Shown here: one piece after another, positions 18,544-27,084 of the stretch
How the letters are laid out: the number at the start of each line of letters is the position of its first letter
Numbering within the stretch: the first letter of the stretch is position 1
NCBI GenBank assembly: GCA_013298625.1
Contig: JAAFIF010000028.1
Span: 1-64,000, forward strand
Source: Myxococcales bacterium
GTDB taxonomy: Bacteria > Myxococcota_A > Polyangia > Polyangiales > Ga0077539
Direction: 5' to 3'
Length of the DNA stretch: 64,000 bases
Position numbers and translations under genes: made by a program
The notes under the pieces: model-generated
Database searches by the model: none
What the model saw: only the letters and a program-made list of their open reading frames with translations
Told to the model about the DNA's origin: nothing

Positions 18544-19839
18544 ATGTCGCAGACCTCTCGCCCCCGCCGCATCACCCTCGTCGCCCAAGGAACGCGCGGC
18601 GACATCCAACCCTTCGTCGCGCTCGCGCACGCCCTCCGCGAGCGCGGGCACGAGCCGCTGCTCGGCGTTCCGCCGAACCTGGTCGAGTTTGTCCGTCGCT
18701 GCGGCCTGCCGGTGTGCACGGTGGCCGGAGACAGCAAGGCCATCCTCGAGAGCGACGAGGGACGAAAGTGGCTGAGCTCGGGCAACGTCCGGGCGTTCTT
18801 TCGCGCGCTCGACAAGGCGTTTCAGCAGTTCGAGACGGAGTTTACGCAGAACATCGCCGACGCCGCCGCGCAGGCGGACCTGGTCGTCGCGAACATCCTG
18901 ACCGACGACGTCGCCCACGTCGTGTGCGACGCGCGCAAGATCCCTCTGGTTGTGGCTCACACGATGCCGCTGCTCCCGACGAGCGAGGCGCCCAACCTCT
19001 TCGTCAGCAACGGCTGGGTTCCGACGAAGACGCTGCGACGGCTCACGCACACGCTCGCCAACGGCGAGGCGTGGAAGAGCCGGGTCTCGATGGTCAACGC
19101 CATCGCCGCCAAGCTCGGCGTCACGCCGCACGACCGGCTCTTGTCCGAGACGAACGCAGCGAAATCGCTGCCGTACCTGCAGCTGTACAGCGAGAAGGTC
19201 TCTCCGCGGCCGAGCGACTGGCACGAGGGCGCAGCGGTCACGGGCTTTCTTCGGCTGCAGACGAAGCTCCGCGAGGCGCTCGGAGAGCAGCCCTCGAGGG
19301 CGTTGATCGACTGGCTGCGCGCTGGAGAAGCGCCGGTCTTTCTCGGCTTCGGGAGCATGCCCGTGCTCGACCCCGCGGCGCTCTTGCAGAGCGCGGTGTC
19401 CGTGGGGCAGGAGCTCGGCGTACGAACGCTCATCGGCGCGGGCTGGTCGCAGCTCGAATCGCTGCGCGCGACGCTGCCGTCAACGGCGTTCATCGTCGAC
19501 AGCGTGGATCACGAGTGGCTGTTTCCGCAGTGCTCGGCGGTGGTCCATCACGGCGGCGCGGGGACCACGATGACCGGGCTCGAAGCGGGCCGGCCCACGA
19601 TGATCTGCTCGGTGTTCGCGGACCAGCCGTACTGGGGCGCGCGCGTCGAGAAGCTCGGCGTGGGAAGGCACGTCCCGTTCTCGAAGCTCGACCGCTCGAC
19701 GCTGCTCGCCGGCGTCGCCGCGCTGCGCAGCCCCGCGGTGCGCGAGCGCGCCGAAGCGCTGGGACAGCAGCTCCGCGCGGAAGACGGCGTCGCGCGCGCG
19801 GTCTCTGCGATCGAAGCGATCCTCCAGCGCACGCCGTAA
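18544..19839 (+). CDS. GT1-family glycosyltransferase (UGT/sterol glucosyltransferase-like)
   Basis: RRITLVAQGTRGDIQPFVALAHALRERGHEPLLG; C-terminal QCSAVVHHGGAGTTMTGLEAGRPTMICSVFADQPYWGARVEKLGVG. Confidence 0.93.
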   Translation: MSQTSRPRRITLVAQGTRGDIQPFVALAHALRERGHEPLLGVPPNLVEFVRRCGLPVCTVAGDSKAILESDEGRKWLSSGNVRAFFRALDKAFQQFETEFTQNIADAAAQADLVVANILTDDVAHVVCDARKIPLVVAHTMPLLPTSEAPNLFVSNGWVPTKTLRRLTHTLANGEAWKSRVSMVNAIAAKLGVTPHDRLLSETNAAKSLPYLQLYSEKVSPRPSDWHEGAAVTGFLRLQTKLREALGEQPSRALIDWLRAGEAPVFLGFGSMPVLDPAALLQSAVSVGQELGVRTLIGAGWSQLESLRATLPSTAFIVDSVDHEWLFPQCSAVVHHGGAGTTMTGLEAGRPTMICSVFADQPYWGARVEKLGVGRHVPFSKLDRSTLLAGVAALRSPAVRERAEALGQQLRAEDGVARAVSAIEAILQRTP

Positions 19840-19852
19840 ACACTGGCCCCGC

Positions 19853-19874
19853 GCTGGCCGGCCAGCGGCCGGCC
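19853..19874. terminator. Palindromes GCTGGCCGGCCAGC + GGCCGGCC in an intergenic gap, possible terminator
   Basis: 14-bp perfect palindrome just downstream of the GT stop; no T-tract. Confidence 0.35.
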
Positions 19875-19924
19875 ACCATCGGCTCCGTCCCGGTCGACCG
19901 CAGAATGTTCTACACTCTCGCTGC

Positions 19925-21283
19925 GTGAACGAGACGCTCGAAGACGCCGCGACCCTGGCCCGGCTTCGCGCACAGGAGCCGCTCCCGGGACTCGTCGCCG
20001 TCTGGTCCGGCGATCACCCTGTGTGCGTGCCCTTCGCCCTCGAGAGCGGAGCGATCGAGCTCGGCCGGGACGAGCTCGCGCACGCCGGATGCGCCGACGC
20101 CCGAGTGTCTCGCGTGCACTTGCGCGTCGAGCGCGGCGAGGACCGTCGCTGGCGCTGCGCCGACCGCGCGAGCCGCAACGGGAGCTGGGTCGACGGCGTC
20201 CGCCTCGATCCATCGAGCGAGCACGAGCGCCCCCCAAAGGTGATCCGCGTGGGTCACACCCTGCTCGTCCCTCGCGAGGACCTGCGGCCCTTCATCGACG
20301 GCGGCGTCCGCGACTCGCACGGAGTCGTTGCCGGACCGCTCACCCTCGCGGCGTTCGCGAGGATCGAAGCGCTCGCTCGCGCTGGGGCGAACGTGCTGCT
20401 CCAGGGCCCCAGCGGCGCAGGAAAAGAGGTCGCCGCCGCGGTCTTTCACCGCGCCTCTCTCGGCGCGAAGGGCCCTCTCGTGTCCATCAACTGCGCGACG
20501 ATCCCGCGCGAGCTCGCCGAGCGAATCCTGTTCGGCGCGCGAAAGGGCGCGTTTACCGGCGCGAGCGACAGCGCAGGGCTCGTCCAACAAGCGGACGGCG
20601 GGACGCTCTTTCTCGACGAGCTCGCCGAGCTCGCGCCGCCGGTGCAGGCCAAGCTGCTGCGCGCGATCGAGACCGGGACAGTGCTCCCGCTCGGGGCGAC
20701 GCAGGCCGTCACCGCGCGGTTCAGGCTCTGCGCCGCGACGCTCGTAGACCTTCGCGAGGCCGTCGCGGACGGACGCTTTCGAGAGGACCTCTACTACCGA
20801 GTCGGAAGGCCCGCCGTCGCCCTGCCTCCCCTCGCGCAACGAACGGAAGAGATCGGCTTTCACCTCGATCAAGCCGCGCGAGCGGTCCACGCGAAGCTCC
20901 AGTGCACCGCGGCGTTCGTCGAAGCGTGCTTGCTCCGCCCCTGGCCCGGAAACGTCCGCGAGCTGCGCACCGAAGCCCGCTCTGCAGCGATCGAAGCGCT
21001 CTCGTGCAGCGCGCCCGCCGTCGACGTCGCGCACCTGCCCGAGAGCGCCGGTTGCCCGCTCGGCGAGGCGAGTCCCACGCTCGCCCGAGCCGCCGACGAG
21101 CCCGTCGCGGCGAGCACACAACCAGCGACGGCGCTGTCCAAAGCTTCTGTCCTCGAGGCGCTCGCGAAGGAGCAGGGCAACGTGCTGCGCGCCGCCGAGC
21201 GCCTCGGCGTGAGCCGCGCGAAGCTCCGTCGCGCGATCGAGCGCTGGGCCATCGATCCTCGCGCATCGCAGAGCGATGACTGA
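19925..21283 (+). CDS. FHA-domain sigma54-dependent enhancer-binding protein
   Basis: FHA-like IELGRDELAHAGCADARVSRVHLRVE..ASRNGSWVDG; GPSGAGKEVAAAVFH; canonical GAFTGA; GGTLFLDELAEL; C-terminal Fis HTH. Confidence 0.93.
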   Translation: MNETLEDAATLARLRAQEPLPGLVAVWSGDHPVCVPFALESGAIELGRDELAHAGCADARVSRVHLRVERGEDRRWRCADRASRNGSWVDGVRLDPSSEHERPPKVIRVGHTLLVPREDLRPFIDGGVRDSHGVVAGPLTLAAFARIEALARAGANVLLQGPSGAGKEVAAAVFHRASLGAKGPLVSINCATIPRELAERILFGARKGAFTGASDSAGLVQQADGGTLFLDELAELAPPVQAKLLRAIETGTVLPLGATQAVTARFRLCAATLVDLREAVADGRFREDLYYRVGRPAVALPPLAQRTEEIGFHLDQAARAVHAKLQCTAAFVEACLLRPWPGNVRELRTEARSAAIEALSCSAPAVDVAHLPESAGCPLGEASPTLARAADEPVAASTQPATALSKASVLEALAKEQGNVLRAAERLGVSRAKLRRAIERWAIDPRASQSDD

Positions 21284-21404
21284 CGGGGCTTCGAGACACT
21301 CTCGAGGACGCTCACCGCCACAGCACATTGATTACATCTCATATACAGCCGAAGCTAGATCATACGAATTCACAACACGGTCGATCGAGTCCACGCTTTG
21401 TTGC

Positions 21405-22277
21405 ATGGCGACTCTTCGACGAACGACGGGCATGGCGACGGTGTTCTTGGCGCTCGCGGCTTCGGGCTGCGGCGCGACGGTCTCTGCGACCAACGCGACG
21501 GCGCCGCCGCCCGAGCGATTCGCGTCGTGCGCAGAGGTGCGCGCAGCGTGCACGGGCGAGGCAGAGACCGTGGTGCGCGCGTTTGCGCAGGGCATCACCG
21601 CGCACAACGGAGCGCGCTTTCGCTTCGCCGTCCGCTCGGTGACCCAGCAGGGCAACGGGCTGGACGGCGCCCGCAGCGTCGCGGTCGGAGGCGCCGAGGT
21701 TCGCGACGGAGCCGTCGAGGCGTGCGTGTGCGCGCGCAACGCCAACTTGTATCCGCAGGTGAGCTACGTGCTGTTCGCGCCCGCGACGACAGAGACGCGC
21801 GCCGAAGACGTGACGTGGGCGAGCTTCATGCAGCTCTATGCGATCCGCGGCGACAACGAGCTTTCGCTCTCCGACGAGCGACCGTCGCGCGCGGTGATCG
21901 AGTCGTCGCTCGCGGCGCTCGTGGATCGCACGGTGACCGTGCGCGTGACCGACCTCGACCCGGCGCTCGACGGTCGCTCTCTGCTCGCCGGGCTGATCTC
22001 GGACGAGCGCGTCGTCGCCACCGATCGAACGCGGGGAGAGATCGCCGAAGGGTCCACGACGCTGCGCTGGGTGATGCCAGGACGCACATCGCCGAGCGAA
22101 CGCGTGGTGCTCGTGCTGGACAACAACGGCGATCACCAGTGCGGCGTCGGCGACAGCGTCGCGGCGATCGCGTTGGCCGCGGACCAACCGACGGTGTCCG
22201 CGCGCGGCGCGCGGTGGTCGACGAGCGCCGACGCGGTGACCGCGGCGTGCGCGCAGCTCACGAGCTTCGGCGGCTGA
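21405..22277 (+). CDS. Hypothetical lipoprotein
   Basis: Lipobox ATVFLALAASGCGATVS; AT-rich upstream island at 21320-21390. Confidence 0.7.
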   Translation: MATLRRTTGMATVFLALAASGCGATVSATNATAPPPERFASCAEVRAACTGEAETVVRAFAQGITAHNGARFRFAVRSVTQQGNGLDGARSVAVGGAEVRDGAVEACVCARNANLYPQVSYVLFAPATTETRAEDVTWASFMQLYAIRGDNELSLSDERPSRAVIESSLAALVDRTVTVRVTDLDPALDGRSLLAGLISDERVVATDRTRGEIAEGSTTLRWVMPGRTSPSERVVLVLDNNGDHQCGVGDSVAAIALAADQPTVSARGARWSTSADAVTAACAQLTSFGG

Positions 22278-22414
22278 GGGGAGCGCGATCACGAGTCGCG
22301 CGCGGCCCATCGATCAACACAGCATTCCCTGCAAAACAAGAGACCAATCGCAGCGATGCGATCGAGTGGCCATCGCCGGTGCGCGCGGCGCGGAGGGTGC
22401 TCGAGCCTCTCGCG

Positions 22415-23650
22415 TCAGCGCCGGGTCCACTCAGCGTCGCCAGCGATCAACCTCGGTCGATCCGTGGCGAGCCACGCGATCGCAGCCGGCTCCCTGCGCA
22501 CCGTCGCATCGAGAAACGCGAGCATCGTCGAGCGAAGCGCGCGAGAGAGCCGATCGATGCGCGGATCGGCGTCGCCGAGCTGCTCGAGGTTGAACGTCTC
22601 GTGCCCGCCCACTCCTCGCGGGAGGCGAGAGAACAACAGCCCTCGCGACGGCTCAGCGGGCTGCAGGTCGAACGCCCCGCGCCGGATCGCGCCGGTGAGC
22701 GTGGGGTTGTCAGCCTTCACGTCGTTGTCGCCGGTCATGACCAGAACGGGGCCGCGCATCGCTCGAAAGGAGTTGTCCATCGGTCCATCGTTGAAGAAGC
22801 CGAAGAAGCCTGGCCCCGCGGGGCTGATCATCACGCTCGCGACGGGCCGACGATCCGCCATCGTGAAGCGCGTGATCGTCGGGGTGAGCCGTCTCGTCGC
22901 GCCGAACAACATCGAGGGCGCGCGCGAGCCCGCCGACCATCCTGCGACCACCACGCGCGTGTCGTCGATGGTCGGCCCGCCTGGGCGAGCGAGGCGCGTC
23001 GCGAGCGCGGTCAGCTGGTCCATCACCGCGATGACGTCGCGAGGGCGAACGATGGTCACGAGGGGAGCCTCGCTGTCGTTCGGATCCGTCCCCTGCATGC
23101 ACGCGGCGGGCGGGATCGACGCGAGCGCGCACGTGGCGACCGCTGTGCTCTCGTTGAACGGGACGTGCGAGAGGTGAATCACGATGTAGCCGGCGCTCGC
23201 GATGGCGTCGCCCCACTGTTCGTTGTTCGTGTGCGCGTTCGCGAGCAGGCCGCCGCCGTGCGACCAGATCACGACAGGAAAGCTCCCCGCGCGCATTGGA
23301 TAGCGAACCGCCAGCGGAATCACTCGTCCCGTCATCGGATCGGTGATCGTGATGGGCACCGCGCTGGTGCATCCGACGCACGCGACGGGGAGGGCTGCGC
23401 CTGGGTACTCGCAGGCCGCCAGGTCCGCAGGGCAGTTGCCCGCAGCGTCGACGGCTCGGCGGTCTTCGAGCGCTGCTGCGTCTCGCGGCGCTTCTGCGTC
23501 GAGCGCGCTGCCGTCGCTGACGTCAGCGCTCGCGGTCGCGTCCGCTGCGTTGGTCGCGTCAGCGTCGCGGTCGCGTCCATCCACGGGGCTGCATGCCGCG
23601 TGGGTGATGGACAGCACGCTCGCGATCCCAACGAGGATCGATCGCTTCAT
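22415..23650 (-). CDS. Exported alpha/beta-hydrolase (dienelactone hydrolase/PAF-acetylhydrolase-like) lipoprotein
   Basis: Lipobox SITHAACS; FPVVIWSHGGG; VVVAGWSAGSRAP nucleophile elbow. Confidence 0.82.
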   Translation of the reverse strand: MKRSILVGIASVLSITHAACSPVDGRDRDADATNAADATASADVSDGSALDAEAPRDAAALEDRRAVDAAGNCPADLAACEYPGAALPVACVGCTSAVPITITDPMTGRVIPLAVRYPMRAGSFPVVIWSHGGGLLANAHTNNEQWGDAIASAGYIVIHLSHVPFNESTAVATCALASIPPAACMQGTDPNDSEAPLVTIVRPRDVIAVMDQLTALATRLARPGGPTIDDTRVVVAGWSAGSRAPSMLFGATRRLTPTITRFTMADRRPVASVMISPAGPGFFGFFNDGPMDNSFRAMRGPVLVMTGDNDVKADNPTLTGAIRRGAFDLQPAEPSRGLLFSRLPRGVGGHETFNLEQLGDADPRIDRLSRALRSTMLAFLDATVRREPAAIAWLATDRPRLIAGDAEWTRR

Positions 23651-23882
23651 CACAGCGCGTACGTTTGCGTCGGTCATGGCATGCTCCTCGAGTTGTCACA
23701 GGACGCCCTTTGCGCGCGAGCTCGCCGTCGACAGCGCGATCGCGTGCAGCGTTGCCTCGAAGATCCGAGGATCGCACACCGCGGCGCGCGGAGAAGCGCT
23801 GCGCGGTGAATGCGCAGCGGCTCGGGCGCCGCGGACATCGGTGCGAAGCGCGCCCGCGACGCCCGAGGTCGCGCGCCGTTCG

Positions 23883-25370
23883 TCACCGCGTCGCGCGCGC
23901 AAACGCCTCGCTCACCCGCGCGCTGAGCGCGATCGCGCCGCGCTCGATCGCCTCGCGCTCGTCCTTGGCGGCCGTGCGCTCGATCAGCCACGGGAGCGCT
24001 CCGCCCGTGCGCATCAACGCGCTCTCTGCGCGCAGCACCTCGCCCGAGCGCGGGTTGCGAAACCAGTCCTCGTCGAGCCGATCGCGCAGCCGCTCGTAGA
24101 GCACCGCTTCGACCAGCGAGGCGAAGCAGTGCGCCTCTGCCCTTCGCTCGAGCGCCGCGGCTGCGACGTGCACCGTCCACGACGGGGTCATCGCGCTGCC
24201 GAGGGCGCGCGTCGTCCGATCGCGCAGCCGCACGACGAGCTCGTTCTTCGCCTCGAGCGCCTCGCGAACAAACGGAGCTTCGGCCGCGCTTCGCCGCAGC
24301 GCCTGCAACGACCCGTGCATCGCCGCGCGGGTCACCGTCGCCGCGTGCGCAGGATCCACCCCGAGCTCGCGCTCGACGAACGCAGGAGCCCACAAGAGCC
24401 GCTCGCCCAGCTGCCACCACACGACGCGGTGCAGCCGATCGCGCCCCGCTCGCTCGCGCGCTGGACCGAGCTGGGCCATCGCCGCGAACGCGGCCTCCGC
24501 GACGGCCGCCGCGATCCGCGCTGTCCCGTGCACGCTCGGCGGCTCGCTGCCCTGCAAGAGCACCCGCTCGCCCTCGAGCTCGACCCGCACCTTCACGCCG
24601 CTGCTCTGCGTCGAGCTCGCTTCGACGCGGTCGACCACCGCGCGCATCGCGCCGTCGAGCCCCGCGCGTTCGAGCCAACGGGCGCTGGCCGCCACGCGGT
24701 CGCCCAGCGCGATGTGCGCGCTCGCCCGCGGCTGCGCCAGGGACCGCAGGCGATCGTCGAACGAGAGCACCTTGCGCCGCGCGTCGATCACGCGCTCGTT
24801 GAGCTCGACCTCGCGCAACGCCCAGCCGTCCAGCTCTTCGTACGCCGCTTCGGTGCGGTCGAGCACGAGATTGGCGACGCCATCGCCAACGCCAACGCCA
24901 ACGCCAACGCCAACCCCGTCCGTGGCGCTCAGCCCGAGCGCGCGCAAGAGGTCCGACGGAGCGGCACAGCCGAGTTCTCCCGCGCGCTCGCGGAGCGCTT
25001 CGACCACTTGTTTCGTCGGGCGAAAGTGGTCTTGCGCCCTGACACACGCGAGGTCCCACAGGGCGCTGCGACGCGCTCCGTTGCGCTCGAAGGTGACCGC
25101 GTTTTCGATGGCGTCCACGGGCACCGGCGCTTCGCCAGCGAGCGCGATCGGCTCGCGCGCCCACGCCATCTCGAGCGCCGCTTGCGCGCGGCGCATGCGC
25201 GGCCCCACCCACGCTTCGGCCACGAGGACGCCCAGCGCGGTGTCCTCGGCGCGCGCCGTCGCGTAGCGCTCTCGCAGCGCGCTCTGATGCGCGTCGCTCA
25301 CCCAGGCGCCCGATCGAACCCGCGCCGCGGTGTCCTCGATCGCCTCCAACGTCAGCGGCGGCGCGGTCAC
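23883..25370 (-). CDS. Uncharacterised protein coupled to the radical SAM gene; contains (GV)n tract
   Basis: 495 aa from a GTG start; GTGA overlap with the upstream CDS stop; no recognised catalytic motif. Confidence 0.75.
   Translation of the reverse strand: MTAPPLTLEAIEDTAARVRSGAWVSDAHQSALRERYATARAEDTALGVLVAEAWVGPRMRRAQAALEMAWAREPIALAGEAPVPVDAIENAVTFERNGARRSALWDLACVRAQDHFRPTKQVVEALRERAGELGCAAPSDLLRALGLSATDGVGVGVGVGVGDGVANLVLDRTEAAYEELDGWALREVELNERVIDARRKVLSFDDRLRSLAQPRASAHIALGDRVAASARWLERAGLDGAMRAVVDRVEASSTQSSGVKVRVELEGERVLLQGSEPPSVHGTARIAAAVAEAAFAAMAQLGPARERAGRDRLHRVVWWQLGERLLWAPAFVERELGVDPAHAATVTRAAMHGSLQALRRSAAEAPFVREALEAKNELVVRLRDRTTRALGSAMTPSWTVHVAAAALERRAEAHCFASLVEAVLYERLRDRLDEDWFRNPRSGEVLRAESALMRTGGALPWLIERTAAKDEREAIERGAIALSARVSEAFARATR
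24884..24913. repeat. Five perfect CGCCAA hexamers (TTGGCG on the minus strand), in frame
   Basis: Read directly; encodes the GVGVGVGVGVG tract. Confidence 0.95.
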
Positions 25371-26869
25371 TCTGCGCCCTCGCGCTCGCGAACGACCGAG
25401 AGGGCCCGGCGCGGCTTGCGTCCGCCCTCGCTCACGCCCGCGGCTTCGAACGCCTTCACGTAGTCCGCGAAGCGCCCGCCGCGTTGAACGGCGTCGTATA
25501 CGGCGCGGCCCTCGCGCGCGCCGCCCTGCGCGAGGACGTACTCGACCCACGCCCAGCGCGCGCTCGTCGGGCGCACGTCGGCGCGTCCGCGGAGGCCCTT
25601 TCGCAGCCGTTCGAGCCGGTCTTCGACGACCTTGATCCCCGCCCACGGGTGCTTGTCGAGCGGCGTGTTGCGCTTGGACACAAAGGGCGCGATGCCGAGC
25701 GCGATGGGCGCGCGCTTGGACAGCTCGGTCACGAACGTGACGCACTCGTCGATGTCTTCGTCGGTCTCTGTCGGCAGGCCGATCATGAGGTAGAGCTTCA
25801 GCGTTTGCATGCTGTGCGCGCGGGCGAGCTCGGCGCAGCGCTCGAGGTGCTCGACCTTGGCGCGGCGCTCGAGCATGGTGCGCAGCCGCGCGCTCGGCCC
25901 GTCCATCGCCGTGGTGAGCGTGCGATAGCCGCCTCGCTTGAGCGCGGCGACGAAGGGGTCCGTGAGGCGATCGGGGCGCAGCGACGAGAGGCCCACGCCC
26001 AGCCCGCGGTCCGCGAGGGTGTTCACGATGTCGACGATGCGCGGGTGATCGCTGACCGCGGCGCCGACGAGGCCGACCTTCTTCGCTCCTTCGGGGACGA
26101 GCGAGAGGATCTCTTGCTCGGGCGCGAGGCGCATCCCGCCGTTGGTGCTTCGGCGCATCACGCAGTAGGTGCACGCGCGAGAGCAGCCGCGCTCGGACTC
26201 GATGAGAAACATGTCCGACAGCTCGGTGTCGGGCGTGATGATCTGCGAAAACGCGGGGACCTTGTCGCTCTTGGCGATGGCCGCGAGCGCTTCTCCGTGC
26301 CGCAACGGGACCCACACGTTGGGCAGCGCCGCGAGCGCGTCGAGCCGCGACTCGTGGTCGTTGTGGGCCATGAGCGCGTCGATCACCTGGTGGATCACGT
26401 CTTCGGCTTCGCCCATCACGACGGCGTCGGCGAAGTGAAACAAGGGCGTGGGGTTCGAGAACGTGAGCGGCCCGCCCATGAGCACAAACGGGTGCCGTCG
26501 CACGTCGCGCTCGCTGGCGAGCGGCGGGATGCCCGCGAGCTCGAGCGTCTGGATCACGCCGGCGAGCTCGTTCTCGTACGCGACCGAGAGCGCGACGACG
26601 TGGTAGTCGCCGACGGGACGAAGGCCCTCGTAGGTGAGCAAGGGCTGCCGCGCGCGCAGGTGTTCGTCGACGTCGTCCGGGAGAAACGCTCGCTCAGCGA
26701 CGGTGTCCTCGCGGCCGTTGAGCTCGCGGTACAGGGTCTGAAACCCGAGCGAGCTCATGCCGACGCTGTAGGGCGACGGGTAGGTGAGGGCGACCCGCAG
26801 GGGGGCGGACTTCAGGATTGTTCCGCGCTCGCGAGAGAGGCGTTTGGTGATGATGTCGCGCGCGTTCAC
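25367..26869 (-). CDS. B12-binding-type radical SAM protein, TIGR03960-like
   Basis: ESERGCSRACTYCVMRR (CxxxCxxC), VGMSSLGFQTLYRELN N-terminus, LSSLRPDRLTD, LYLMIGLPTETDEDI. Confidence 0.9.
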   Translation of the reverse strand: MNARDIITKRLSRERGTILKSAPLRVALTYPSPYSVGMSSLGFQTLYRELNGREDTVAERAFLPDDVDEHLRARQPLLTYEGLRPVGDYHVVALSVAYENELAGVIQTLELAGIPPLASERDVRRHPFVLMGGPLTFSNPTPLFHFADAVVMGEAEDVIHQVIDALMAHNDHESRLDALAALPNVWVPLRHGEALAAIAKSDKVPAFSQIITPDTELSDMFLIESERGCSRACTYCVMRRSTNGGMRLAPEQEILSLVPEGAKKVGLVGAAVSDHPRIVDIVNTLADRGLGVGLSSLRPDRLTDPFVAALKRGGYRTLTTAMDGPSARLRTMLERRAKVEHLERCAELARAHSMQTLKLYLMIGLPTETDEDIDECVTFVTELSKRAPIALGIAPFVSKRNTPLDKHPWAGIKVVEDRLERLRKGLRGRADVRPTSARWAWVEYVLAQGGAREGRAVYDAVQRGGRFADYVKAFEAAGVSEGGRKPRRALSVVREREGAE

Positions 26870-27084
26870 TTGGGGGCTTCTATACCTCACCTGCCGCTGT
26901 GCAACGATTGCGAGGGTCCGCCACTCGTTGCGGACGGCGGGCGATGTGCGCGGATTCCGTCGGCCGCAGCGGCTCTGCGCTAGCAGGAGCGCGGCGCAAC
27001 GGCACATGCGTTGCCTCGAAGAGTTGGCTTTTTTTTCGTGGTCAGCTTGAATTGACGGCTCATCCCTGCGGAGGAAGACCTTTT

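Noticed and set aside
19853-19874. GCTGGCCGGCCAGC palindrome as a special element
   Set aside because: Such GGCCGGCC palindromes are expected by chance and as simple terminator stems at this GC; nothing further supports it.
22347-22362. ATCGCA-GCGA-TGCGAT hairpin
   Set aside because: Plausible ordinary bidirectional terminator between convergent genes; not unusual.
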